Origin: Streptomyces sp. NRRL F-5126
GTDB lineage: Bacteria; Actinomycetota; Actinomycetes; Streptomycetales; Streptomycetaceae
Assembly: GCF_000721265.1 (NCBI RefSeq)
Contig: NZ_JOFZ01000001.1
Coordinates: 1-64,000 of the forward strand
Direction: 5' to 3'
DNA: 64,000 nt
Shown: piece after piece, positions 8,245 to 17,141 of the stretch
Layout: the number at the start of each line of letters is the position of its first letter
How positions within the stretch are numbered: position 1 is the stretch's first letter
Program-made: the position numbers and the translations under genes
The notes under the pieces: generated by a model
Databases searched by the model: none
What the model saw: the letters and a program-made list of their open reading frames with translations, nothing else
What the model was told of the DNA's origin: nothing

Positions 8245-9225
8245 TCACTCCTCCAGCGTGAGCCCCTTGCGCAGCTTGACCAGCGTGCGCGACAGCAGGC
8301 GCGAGACGTGCATCTGCGAGATGCCGAGTTCCTCGCCGATCTCGGACTGCGTCATGTTCGCCACGAAGCGCAGCGACAGGATCCGCCGGTCGCGGTGCGG
8401 GAGCCCGGCGATCAGGGGCTTGAGCGACTCGATGTACTCGATGCCCTCGATGCCGTGGTCCTCGTAGCCGATGCGGTCCGCGAGCGCGGCCTCGCTGTCG
8501 TCCTCCTCGGGCTGCGCGTCCAGCGAGCTCGCCGTGTAGGCGTTGCTCGCCGTCATACCCTCGACGACCTCCTCGCGCGTGAGGCCGAGGGCCCCGGCGA
8601 GCTCGCCGACGCTCGGGGCGCGGTCGAGCCGCTGCGCGAGCTCGTCGCTGGTCTTCGCCAGGTCGAGGCGGAGCTCCTGGAGTCTGCGCGGCACCCGGAC
8701 CGACCACGAGGTGTCGCGGAAGAAGCGCTTGATCTCGCCGATGATCGTCGGCATGGCGAAGGTCGGGAACTCGACGCCGCGGCTGAGCTCGAACCGGTCG
8801 ATCGACTTGATCAGGCCGATCGTCCCCACCTGGACGATGTCCTCCATGGGCTCGCTGCGGGTGCGGAAGCGGGAAGCCGCGAACTTCACGAGGGCGAGGT
8901 TCAGCTCGACCAGGGTGTTGCGCACGTAGGCGTGTTCGTGGGTGCCCTCCTCAAGCGCCTCGAGGCGCGCGAACAGCGTCTTCGACAGGGCGCGCGCGTT
9001 GACCGCGCCCACCTCGCCGAGTGCCTGCTGAGAGGGGATGCCCGTCGGGTGCTCGCCTTCGAGGACGGCGTAGTCGGCCACCACGTCCTCGGCCACCGTG
9101 GCGGCGGACGCCGTGTCCTCCACATCAGGACCGTACGTCCCGGATGTGACGTCAGCCACAGAATGTTCGTGCGTTGATACCGACGGCGCGAGCGGGGTAC
9201 GCGCTTCGTCGAGCCGGGGTGACAT
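8245..9225 (-). CDS. RNA polymerase sigma factor, SigB/SigF/SigG type
   Basis: A 326-residue alternative sigma factor. Region 2 is clear (NLALVKFAASRF, EDIVQVGTIGLIKSIDRF, EFPTFAMPTIIGEIKRFFRD), followed by region 3 (VPRRLQELRLDLAK) and region 4 with a DNA-binding helix in MTQSEIGEELGISQMHVSRLL. The roughly 60-residue acidic N-terminal extension is typical of Streptomyces stress and development sigma factors of the SigB-like set. ATG 9225 follows GGAGGAG closely; upstream ATGs at 9237, 9249 and 9273 have no comparable site. The divergent STAS and HATPase genes are probable regulators by partner switching. Which of the several paralogues it is cannot be settled from sequence alone. Confidence 0.9.
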   Translation of the reverse strand: MSPRLDEARTPLAPSVSTHEHSVADVTSGTYGPDVEDTASAATVAEDVVADYAVLEGEHPTGIPSQQALGEVGAVNARALSKTLFARLEALEEGTHEHAYVRNTLVELNLALVKFAASRFRTRSEPMEDIVQVGTIGLIKSIDRFELSRGVEFPTFAMPTIIGEIKRFFRDTSWSVRVPRRLQELRLDLAKTSDELAQRLDRAPSVGELAGALGLTREEVVEGMTASNAYTASSLDAQPEEDDSEAALADRIGYEDHGIEGIEYIESLKPLIAGLPHRDRRILSLRFVANMTQSEIGEELGISQMHVSRLLSRTLVKLRKGLTLEE

Positions 9226-9587
9226 GGTCTCCTCCATCGTTCTCGGCATATGGCTGCCGATGCCAGTTCGCATCGCTTGCGGCGTGCGGCGCCTCCCAGT
9301 GCCGTGCCGTGTCGTATCTGTCTCCCTCTAGCCCTACCTGCTGGGCGCTGGCGGTTGCAAGTGCCAATTGTCCTATTCGTCATACATTGTTGGCTAGTTC
9401 GGCTACCCGGTGGCGGCTGAAAGGCGTAATGTTCGAGCGGCGTCCGCGGTCGGCCCGTCCGCGGCGGCCGCTGGTCGGCCGGGCCGCACGGCCCACGCGC
9501 GATCAGCGCGGCCGACTCGCTGTCGAACAGAACACACGAACCACCACCACGCGAAATCACGGGCAAACCACGGCGAAAAGGGACGGG
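9226..9587. promoter_or_regulatory. Divergent control region between sigma factor and STAS genes
   Basis: A 362-bp gap without a credible gene that must carry promoters for both directions. The part around 9355-9420 is noticeably A/T-richer than the surroundings, as expected for a promoter core. A GGGTAG hexamer on the minus strand (9402-9407) resembles the -10 of SigB-type promoters, but I find no good GTTT -35 at the right distance, so autoregulation is only a possibility. Confidence 0.4.
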
Positions 9588-9956
9588 ATGGACCGCCAGA
9601 CGGTCGGCAGTACGAACCAGGGCCGGCTCAGGGTCGAGGTTCGCACCGAGGGCCGCAGCGAGGTCGTGACAGCGGCCGGCGAACTCGACCACCACACGGC
9701 CGAGCTGTTGCGCGTCCCGCTGGACGAGGCGCTTGAGCAGGGGAGGTCGCGACTGGTGATCGACTGCTCACAACTCGAGTTCTGCGACTCGACCGGACTC
9801 AACGTCCTGCTGGGCGCCCGCCTCAAGGCGGACGCCGTCGGCGGCGGTGTCCACCTGGCCGCGATGCGGCCCGTGGTCGCCAGGGTCTTCGAGATCACCG
9901 GCGCGGACGCGGTCTTCGGCGTGCACGAATCGCTGCACGAAGCACTGGCGGAGTGA
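9588..9956 (+). CDS. STAS-domain anti-anti-sigma factor
   Basis: A 122-residue single STAS domain like SpoIIAA/RsbV. The phosphorylation site is Ser68 in FCDSTGLNVLLGA, the standard DSxGL motif; VVTAAGELDHHTAE forms the first strands. When unphosphorylated such proteins bind the HATPase anti-sigma factor and free the sigma factor. ATG 9588 is preceded by GGGACGGG and places the domain at the N-terminus; the open frame from 9174 is not coding. A HATPase anti-sigma gene follows 175 bases downstream and the sigma gene is divergent, forming a full partner-switching set. Confidence 0.88.
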   Translation: MDRQTVGSTNQGRLRVEVRTEGRSEVVTAAGELDHHTAELLRVPLDEALEQGRSRLVIDCSQLEFCDSTGLNVLLGARLKADAVGGGVHLAAMRPVVARVFEITGADAVFGVHESLHEALAE

Positions 9957-10130
9957 GGGTGTGAGACCGGTCCCGGCAGGGTGCTGTCGCGTCGCCGGGT
10001 GTTGTCCCGCCCCGTCGGGTGTCGTCGCGGCCCCGACGGGCAGAAGACTCCCGCGGGCCGCACACATCCCTGCAATCACTCTCTGTGTGGCTCTCATGGC
10101 AAATTGGCGAATCGGTGAGGTGAAGCGCTG

Positions 10131-10613
10131 ATGAGCACCACCCGGCAGCCATCGCCGGGCGACCTCGGCCCCGAGCCGGACGCCGAGCAGGCATCCGCGT
10201 CCGGGGGGACGAACCGCACGCTCGCGCTGGAGAGCGCCAGCGGGGTCGTCCCTCTCGCCCGCGACTTCACCCGCCAGGCTCTCTACGACTGGGGCTGGCT
10301 GCCCGCCTCCACCGCCGACGGGCGGGCGGCGGCCGAGGACGTCCTGCTGGTCGTGTCGGAATTGGTCACCAACGCGTGCCTGCACGCGGAGGGGCCGGAA
10401 CGGCTCCGCGTGTCGACCGCCGCGAAAGTGCTGCGCCTCGAAGTCACCGACCGGGGCGCCGGCCAGCCGGCACCCCGCACACCGCACCGGGCCGGCCGGC
10501 CCGGCGGCCACGGCATGTTCATCGTGCAGCGGCTCTGCCTCGACTGGGGAGTGCGCCGCATGGCCGACAGGCCGGGCAAGACGGTCTGGGCGGAACTGGC
10601 CGCGCCGGTGTAA
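10131..10613 (+). CDS. HATPase_c (RsbW-like) anti-sigma factor / serine kinase
   Basis: A 160-residue GHKL-fold protein. The N box appears as VVSELVTNACLHAEGP (Asn for Mg-ATP), the G1 box as VTDRGAGQPAP and the G2 region as GRPGGHGMFIVQRLC. Length and lack of other domains match the Streptomyces RsbW-like family that binds sigma factors and phosphorylates STAS partners. It lies downstream of the STAS gene on the same strand and divergent to a SigB-type sigma gene, which makes that sigma factor the likely target, although promiscuous pairing is common in this family. Confidence 0.85.
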   Translation: MSTTRQPSPGDLGPEPDAEQASASGGTNRTLALESASGVVPLARDFTRQALYDWGWLPASTADGRAAAEDVLLVVSELVTNACLHAEGPERLRVSTAAKVLRLEVTDRGAGQPAPRTPHRAGRPGGHGMFIVQRLCLDWGVRRMADRPGKTVWAELAAPV

Positions 10614-10783
10614 TCCGGTACCCCTGCCGCGGAGCCGGGCGGGGCACCGCCCACACCCCCTCGCCGCCTTCCTCGCCGCCTTCCCCACGGCCGCACACCG
10701 GCGCCCGGCGTGGCCGTCGGCGTGCGCGCGTGCCGCTCGTACGCCCGGGGAGCCGGCACGGCCCGGCCGGCCCGGACGCAGGC

Positions 10784-10824
10784 GAACGGGGCGCGGGGCC
10801 GTCCGCCGGCCCCGCGCCCCGTTC
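10784..10824. terminator. 17-bp perfect hairpin
   Basis: A perfect 17-bp GC-rich inverted repeat (arms 10784-10800 and 10808-10824) with a 7-base loop in the space between the converging HATPase and POT-transporter genes. It can act as a terminator in either direction, more likely for the plus-strand gene ending at 10613. Confidence 0.65.
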
Positions 10825-10832
10825 TCGTGGGC

Positions 10833-10873
10833 GAGGCCCTTGCCGCCGCCCTCCCGGCGGCGGCGAGGGCCTC
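10833..10873 (-). terminator. 18-bp hairpin after the POT transporter gene
   Basis: Arms 10833-10850 and 10856-10873 with a 5-base loop pair over 18 bp with one mismatch that can be a G-U pair. It ends five bases beyond the transporter stop, so it is a likely intrinsic terminator for that gene and may also stop plus-strand readthrough. Confidence 0.65.
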
Positions 10874-10878
10874 GCGCG

Positions 10879-12399
10879 TCAGTGGATCTCGCCCATCAGG
10901 CCGCGCACGCGCCGCCGGTACATGAACACCGCCACACCCGCGAGCGCGGCGAGTGCCGCCTCCAGTGTGACCACGCCCGTGCCGTTGAGGCCGACGTTCG
11001 CGATGGAGAGCAGGCCCGTCACCGAGTCGCCCGCCGTCACGGCCAGGAACCACACGCCCATCATCTGGCTCGCGTACTTCTCCGGCGCCATCTTCGTCGT
11101 CACCGAAAGGCCGACCGGCGACAGGCACAGCTCGCCCACGGTCTGTATCAGGTAGATGCCGACCAGCCACATCGGGGAGACGAGCGACCCGTTCGACGCC
11201 ATGAACAGCGGGATCAGGAAGAAGAAGAACGACAGGCCGATGAACACCAGGCCGACCGAGAACTTCACCACCGTGCTCGGCTCGGAGCCGCGCCGGTTGA
11301 GCCTCAGCCAGAACCAGGCGAGCACGGGCGCGAGCGCCATGATGAAGATCGGGTTGAGCGACTGGTACCAGGACGTCGGGAAGGCGATGCCGAGAACGCT
11401 GTCCGACGCCTTGTTGGTGCCGAACGCCTGGACCGTGGAGCCGCCCTGGTCGTAGATCATCCAGAACACCGCCGCGGCGACGAAGAACCAGATGTAGCCG
11501 GACATCTTGCCCTGCTCGCCCGTCGACAGCGACCGGTCGCGCTTGATCCGCCACAGCACGCCCGCCGGGATGAGCAGGCCCGCGACGGTCAGCGGGATCA
11601 TCGCCCAGTTGAGCGTGAAGTGCCCGCTGAGCACGATGATCGCGTAGGCGACCACCGCGACGGCCAGCCAGGTGAACCCCTTGCGCAGCCACGCCGAGCG
11701 CTCCTGCGGGGACAGCGGCTGCGGGACCTTGCTGCTCTCGGGGCTCAGGTTGCGGCTGCCGATGAGGAACTGTGCGAGGCCGAGGGCCATGCCGACGGCC
11801 GCCAGCGCGAAGCCCAGGTGCCAGCTGACCTTCTCGCCGACGGTGCCGATCGCCAGCGGGGCGAAGAAGGCGCCGACGTTGATCCCCATGTAGAAGATCG
11901 TGAAGCCGCCGTCCCTGCGCGGGTCGTTCGGGCCCTTGTAGAGGTGCCCGACCATGGTCGAGATGTTGGCCTTGAGCAGGCCGGAGCCGAGCGCCACGAG
12001 GGCGAGGCCCACGAAGAACGTGCCGGAGCCGGGCAGGGCCAGCGTCAGGTGCCCCACCATGATCGTGCCGGCCGCGACCGCCACCGTCTTGCGCGGGCTC
12101 CACACCCGGTCGCCCAGCCAGCCGCCCGGCATCGCGAGCAGGTAGACCAGCGAGTTGTAGATCGAGTAGACGGCCGTGGCGGTGGCGAGGTCCATGCCGA
12201 GGCCACCGGTGTGCAGGCCCTTGGACGCGTCGGGGCCGCCGGACAGCAGGTAGATCGTGAGCAGCGCCCGCATGCCGTAGAAGCTGAACCGCTCCCACAT
12301 CTCGGTCATGAACAGGGTGGCCAGGCCGCGCGGGTGGCCGAAGAAGGTCTTGCCGCTGCCGGGTGGGCTCGACGCGTCCTTCGTCAGGGTGGTCGCCAT
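10879..12399 (-). CDS. POT/PTR2-family proton-coupled oligopeptide transporter
   Basis: A 506-residue major-facilitator protein with about 14 hydrophobic spans. EMWERFSFYGMRALLTIYL near the N-terminus contains the ExxERFxYYG signature of POT carriers that import di- and tripeptides with protons. YMGINVGAFFAP in the first half and GELCLSPVGLS in the second are the two PTR2 family blocks. ATG 12399 follows AAGGAA at a good distance; the open frame continues upstream to 12534 through a perfect hairpin sequence and is judged noncoding. It is a single gene with an elaborate leader, suggesting specific control. Confidence 0.92.
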   Translation of the reverse strand: MATTLTKDASSPPGSGKTFFGHPRGLATLFMTEMWERFSFYGMRALLTIYLLSGGPDASKGLHTGGLGMDLATATAVYSIYNSLVYLLAMPGGWLGDRVWSPRKTVAVAAGTIMVGHLTLALPGSGTFFVGLALVALGSGLLKANISTMVGHLYKGPNDPRRDGGFTIFYMGINVGAFFAPLAIGTVGEKVSWHLGFALAAVGMALGLAQFLIGSRNLSPESSKVPQPLSPQERSAWLRKGFTWLAVAVVAYAIIVLSGHFTLNWAMIPLTVAGLLIPAGVLWRIKRDRSLSTGEQGKMSGYIWFFVAAAVFWMIYDQGGSTVQAFGTNKASDSVLGIAFPTSWYQSLNPIFIMALAPVLAWFWLRLNRRGSEPSTVVKFSVGLVFIGLSFFFFLIPLFMASNGSLVSPMWLVGIYLIQTVGELCLSPVGLSVTTKMAPEKYASQMMGVWFLAVTAGDSVTGLLSIANVGLNGTGVVTLEAALAALAGVAVFMYRRRVRGLMGEIH

Positions 12400-12733
12400 G
12401 GTGTTCCTTGCTCGTGGTGGCGCACCGGCCGTGGGGTGGCCGGGACCGTGGGGGGTCGCGGGGCCTTGTGGGCCGCCGGGCCCGTGGGGGAACCGCCTGC
12501 ACACGAAAGGGACCTTTGGCAGCTTCATCGCCAAAGGTCCCTGGTAGTACTACAGGCCTCGCATAACCATACGGCACGCTATAGGCCTATTTGAAAGTAC
12601 TTGAGAGATGAGTCACAGGTAATCGTCACTGCGAACGCCATGAATCGAAGGTGAAAGGCTACTTCCCGGACCGTACCGCAGGCTCGGCCGATCGTGGCCC
12701 GGGCGATGCCGTCCGCGGACTACCATCACGTCC
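12400..12733. promoter_or_regulatory. Palindrome-rich region between POT transporter and response regulator
   Basis: A 334-bp divergent intergenic region. Besides the long inverted repeat at 12509-12541 it holds three short perfect palindromes: GTAGTACTAC at 12544-12553, ATAGGCCTAT at 12581-12590 and AAGTACTT at 12595-12602. The segment 12541-12660 is A/T-richer than its surroundings and should contain both promoters, but no consensus -35/-10 pair is convincing. Confidence 0.5.
12509..12541. repeat. 12-bp perfect inverted repeat in the POT gene leader
   Basis: GGGACCTTTGGC and its exact complement GCCAAAGGTCCC flank a 9-base centre, 110-142 bases ahead of the transporter start. As RNA it is a stable stem-loop; as DNA it is two facing half-sites that resemble the GGGAC-type boxes bound by DosR/DevR-like NarL-family regulators. 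The resemblance is from memory of the consensus and is not proof. Confidence 0.6.
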
Positions 12734-13411
12734 ATGACCCGAGTACTGCTCGCCGAGGACGACGCTTCCATCTCCGAGCCGCTGGCCCGCGCCCTCCGCC
12801 GAGAGGGGTACGAGGTCGAGGTGCGCGAGGACGGGCCCACAGCCCTCGACGCGGGCCTCCAGGGCGGCGTCGACCTGGTCGTGCTCGACCTCGGCCTACC
12901 GGGCATGGACGGCCTCGAGGTGGCCCGCAGGCTCAGGGCGGAGGGCCACGCGGTGCCGATCCTGGTGCTCACCGCTCGCGCCGACGAGGTCGACACGGTC
13001 GTCGGGCTCGACGCGGGCGCCGACGACTACGTGACCAAGCCCTTCCGCCTGGCCGAACTGCTCGCCCGGGTGCGCGCCCTGCTCAGGCGGGGTGCGGCGG
13101 AACCCGCGCCCGCACCCGCGACCCACGGGGTGCGCATCGACGTCGAGTCGCACCGCGCCTGGATGGGCGATGACGAACTCCAGCTCACCGCCAAGGAGTT
13201 CGACCTGCTGCGGGTCCTGGTCAGGGACGCGGGCCGGGTCGTCACGCGCGACCAGCTGATGCGCGAGGTGTGGGACACGACGTGGTGGTCGTCCACCAAG
13301 ACGCTCGACATGCACATCTCCTGGCTGCGCAAGAAGCTCGGCGACGACGCGGCCAACCCCCGCTACATCGCCACGGTACGCGGCGTCGGCTTCCGCTTCG
13401 AGAAGAGCTGA
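12734..13411 (+). CDS. OmpR/PhoB-family response regulator
   Basis: A 225-residue two-domain regulator. The receiver domain has the acidic pair in LLAEDDASI, phospho-acceptor Asp52 in VVLDLGLPGMDG and Lys102 in VTKPFRLAELL. The C-terminal winged helix (about 130-225) ends with TLDMHISWLRKKLG and YIATVRGVGFRF, the classic OmpR-type DNA-recognition end. A histidine-kinase gene follows 60 bases downstream, so the two form an operonic pair. No clear ribosome site precedes ATG 12734. The regulon is unknown; the divergent peptide transporter is one candidate. Confidence 0.92.
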   Translation: MTRVLLAEDDASISEPLARALRREGYEVEVREDGPTALDAGLQGGVDLVVLDLGLPGMDGLEVARRLRAEGHAVPILVLTARADEVDTVVGLDAGADDYVTKPFRLAELLARVRALLRRGAAEPAPAPATHGVRIDVESHRAWMGDDELQLTAKEFDLLRVLVRDAGRVVTRDQLMREVWDTTWWSSTKTLDMHISWLRKKLGDDAANPRYIATVRGVGFRFEKS

Positions 13412-13471
13412 CCCGCCCGGCCGCGGGCACCGGCCCGGGCGACCCCGAGCCACCCATGCCCGGAGGGCACA

Positions 13472-14737
13472 TTGCGCCGTCGACTGATCAACTCCACGCT
13501 CGCCGTGGTGCTCGTCGTCATCGCCGTCTTCGGCGTCTCCCTCGTCATCGTCGAGACGCGGACGATCACGAACAGCGCCCAGGAGAGCGTGGACTCCGAA
13601 GCCCTGCGCGTGGTCAGCATCGTCGACGGACGGCTGCTCGGCGGCGAGTCCATCGGCGCGGACGCGCTGAAGCAGCAGATCACCATCCACCGGTACGCGC
13701 GCGTCGAGGTGCCGGGCCACCCCGACGTCCATGTGGGCGAGAAGCCCACGGGGTCCGTCATCCGGGGTCAGGCACGCGGTGAGCAGGGCGAGGTCGTCAC
13801 CGTCGAGGAGGCGAGCTCGTCCGTCACGCGCGAGGTAGGCCGCACGCTGCTGATCATCGGCGCGGTCGCGCTGCTCGCGATCATCGCCGCCGTGCTGCTC
13901 GCCGTGCGGCAGGCCAACAAGCTGGCCTCGCCGCTCGTCGACCTCGCGGAGACCGCCGAGAAGCTGGGCTCGGGCGACCCGAGGCCGGGCCACAAGCGGT
14001 ACGCGGTGCCCGAGCTCGACCGTGTCGCCGACGTGCTGGACTCGAGCGCGGAGCGCATCGCGCGGATGCTGACCGCCGAGCGCAGGCTCGCCGCCGACGC
14101 GTCGCACCAGCTCCGTACGCCACTGACCGCCCTGTCGATGCGTCTTGAGGAGATCACGCTCACCGAGGACCTGGACACCGCGCAGGAAGAGGCGGCGATC
14201 GCCCTCAACCAGGTGGAACGGCTCACCGACGTGGTGGAGCGCCTGCTCACCAACGCCCGCGACCCGCGCACCGGCTCGGCGGTCGCGCTCGATCTCGACG
14301 GGATCATCAAGCAGCAGACAGAGGAGTGGAAGCCCGTCTACCGCGGCGCGGGCCGCGCCATCGTGCGCTCCGGGAGGCAGGGCGTGTGGGTGATGGCCAC
14401 GCCCGGCGCGATCTCGCAGGTGCTCGCCGCGCTGATCGAGAACTCGCTCATGCACGGCGGCGGCACGGTGGCCCTCAGGACGCGCGTCACCGGCAACCAG
14501 GCCGTCATCGAGGTGACGGACGAGGGCCCGGGAGTGTCGCCCGACCTCGGCGCGCGGATCTTCGAACGGGCGATCAGCGGCCACAACTCCACGGGCATCG
14601 GCCTCGCCGTCGCGCGCGACCTCGCGGAGGCGGACGGCGGGCGCCTCGAACTGCTCCAGCCGTACCCGCCGGTGTTCGCGCTGTTCCTGAGCCGCGAGAC
14701 CCAGGAGCGGGAGGAACCGGAACGTCCGGTGCGGTGA
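13472..14737 (+). CDS. Sensor histidine kinase
   Basis: A 421-residue membrane kinase. Two transmembrane segments (about residues 8-28 and 124-146) enclose an extracytoplasmic sensor loop of roughly 95 residues. A HAMP-like linker precedes the dimerisation box with the phospho-acceptor His212 in ASHQLRTPLTAL. The ATPase domain shows the N box LIENSLMHGGG, G1 DEGPGVSPDLG and G2 STGIGLAVARDLAE. The start is TTG 13472, backed by GGAGGG five bases upstream. It partners the response regulator just upstream. The signal it senses cannot be inferred. Confidence 0.9.
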   Translation: MRRRLINSTLAVVLVVIAVFGVSLVIVETRTITNSAQESVDSEALRVVSIVDGRLLGGESIGADALKQQITIHRYARVEVPGHPDVHVGEKPTGSVIRGQARGEQGEVVTVEEASSSVTREVGRTLLIIGAVALLAIIAAVLLAVRQANKLASPLVDLAETAEKLGSGDPRPGHKRYAVPELDRVADVLDSSAERIARMLTAERRLAADASHQLRTPLTALSMRLEEITLTEDLDTAQEEAAIALNQVERLTDVVERLLTNARDPRTGSAVALDLDGIIKQQTEEWKPVYRGAGRAIVRSGRQGVWVMATPGAISQVLAALIENSLMHGGGTVALRTRVTGNQAVIEVTDEGPGVSPDLGARIFERAISGHNSTGIGLAVARDLAEADGGRLELLQPYPPVFALFLSRETQEREEPERPVR

Positions 14738-14794
14738 CCTGCGCCCTTGGCGCAGCCCGAGGCGCGGGCCCGGGCACAGGCCGGGGCGTGGCCC

Positions 14795-15301
14795 TCAGCC
14801 GACCCGGTCGGGCTGCGCCTTCACGGGGGCTTCCCGTTCGGGCCGCGCCTCGGCCGCGGGCACCAGTGCCCTGAACACCCACGACCGGTACGACCAGAAC
14901 CGGAACAGCGTGGCCACCCCGATCCCGATGAACTTGAACACGTTGCTCTGGAGCGGTCCGTCCCAGCCGAACCCGTACGTCGCGGCGTACAGCACGCCGT
15001 TCTCGATGACGAGGCCGATCCCGCTGAAGACCAGGAAGAGCGTCAGCTCGCGCGTGCGGCCCGACTTGTCGCGGTCGCGGTAGGCGAAGTACCGGAAGCC
15101 GATGTAGTTGGAGATGATCGACACGACCGTCGCCAGCACGGAGGCGCGGACCACTTGCAGGTCCGTGACGTGCCTGACCAGGTTGAACACCAGGAGGTTC
15201 ACCAGCAGGCCAGAGCCGCCGACGGCGCCGAACTTCACGACCTCCTGGATCAGCCGGCGCAGTCGCGTTCCCGGCGTCTCGCCGGCGCCCGGTCCGCTCA
15301 T
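14795..15301 (-). CDS. GtrA-family membrane protein
   Basis: A 168-residue protein with four predicted spans, matching GtrA-like proteins that help move polyprenyl-linked sugars or anchor cell-wall glycan synthesis. EVVKFGAVGGSGLLVNLLVF and RFWSYRSWVF near the end are characteristic. ATG 15301 has GAGG five bases before it; the longer start at 15340 has no ribosome site. It lies convergent to the kinase gene and divergent from purK, without an operon partner, but could act with the envelope polysaccharide genes elsewhere in the window. Confidence 0.85.
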   Translation of the reverse strand: MSGPGAGETPGTRLRRLIQEVVKFGAVGGSGLLVNLLVFNLVRHVTDLQVVRASVLATVVSIISNYIGFRYFAYRDRDKSGRTRELTLFLVFSGIGLVIENGVLYAATYGFGWDGPLQSNVFKFIGIGVATLFRFWSYRSWVFRALVPAAEARPEREAPVKAQPDRVG

Positions 15302-15471
15302 CTGGCCTCGCCCCGTCCGTTCGGTGTCGTGGCGGCCCATGCTAACGAGCCGCAGGCGCCACGGCTGTCCCTCCAGGACATCCGGGTATCCGGGCGCCCG
15401 GGCATCGGGGCATCCGGCAGGTGGCGGTGAGTGGCCGAAGCCCGGCGGGGGGCGCCGGATACCCTGGTCGG

Positions 15472-16607
15472 GTGACGTTCCCCGTAGTCGGCATGGTCGG
15501 TGGCGGTCAGCTCGCCCGTATGACCCACGAGGCGGGCATCCCCCTCGGCCTGAAGTTCAAGCTGCTCAGTGACACACCGCAGGACTCCGCCGCCCAAGCG
15601 GTCGCGGACGTCGTCATCGGTGACTACCGCGATCTGGAGACCCTGCGGGCGTTCGCACGCGGTTGCGACGTGATCACCTTCGATCACGAGCACGTACCGC
15701 TCGAACACCTCCGGGCGCTGGAGGCGGACGGCGTGCCCGTCCGTCCCTCCCCCGACGCCCTCGCGCACGCGCAGGACAAGGGCGTGATGCGCGAGCGGCT
15801 CACGGCGCTCGGCGTCCCGTGCCCGCGCCACCGCATCGTCCGCGACCCGGCCGACGTGACGGCCTTCGCCGAGGAGGGCGCCGGGTACCCGGTCGTCCTC
15901 AAGACGGTCCGCGGCGGGTACGACGGCAAGGGCGTGTGGGTCGTACGGGCTCAGGCTGAGGCGGCCGACCCGTTCAGGGCGGGCGTGCCGGTGCTGGCCG
16001 AGGAGAAGGTCGACTTCGCGCGGGAGCTGGCCGCCAATGTCGTCCGGTCCCCGCACGGCCAGGCCGTCGCCTACCCGGTGGTGGAGTCGCAGCAGGTGAA
16101 CGGCGTCTGCGACACCGTCATCGCGCCGGCCCCCGGCCTGTCGGACGAGCTGTCGGGCGAGGCGCAGGAACTGGCACTGCGGATCGCGAAGGAGCTGGGC
16201 GTCGTCGGCCACCTGGCGGTCGAGCTGTTCGAGACCCGCCAGGGCGAGATCCTCGTCAACGAGCTGGCGATGCGCCCGCACAACTCGGGCCACTGGACGC
16301 AGGACGGCTCGATGACGTCGCAGTTCGCCAACCACCTGCGGGCCGTGCTCGACCTGCCGCTCGGCGACCCGCGCCCCCGCGCGCGGTGGACGGTGATGTG
16401 CAACGTGCTCGGCGGCGACTACCCCGACATGTACGCCGGCTACCTGCACTGCATGGCACGCGACCCGCAGTTGAAGATCCACATGTACGGCAAGGACGTC
16501 AAGCCGGGCCGCAAGGTCGGGCACGTCAACACCTACGGCGACGACCTGGACGACGTGCTGGAGCGCGCCCGCCACGCCGCCGGCTACCTGCGAGGAACGA
16601 TCACCGA

Positions 16608-16611
<4 letters not shown>
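15472..16611 (+). CDS. purK: 5-(Carboxyamino)imidazole ribonucleotide synthase
   Basis: A 379-residue ATP-grasp enzyme that makes N5-CAIR from AIR, ATP and bicarbonate in purine synthesis. It opens with [13 protein letters not shown], a PurK hallmark. The ATP-grasp parts follow as [18 protein letters not shown] and [14 protein letters not shown], the latter near the Mg-binding site. GTG 15472 is chosen because it begins right before the first strand; in-frame GTGs from 15421 add a Gly/Pro-rich stretch. purE overlaps its stop by four bases, giving the usual coupled purK-purE order. Confidence 0.93.

Positions 16612-17137
<526 letters not shown>

Positions 17138-17141
<4 letters not shown>

Noticed and set aside
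10840..12594. 584-codon open frame on the plus strand
   Set aside because: Antisense to the POT transporter, which has clear family motifs.
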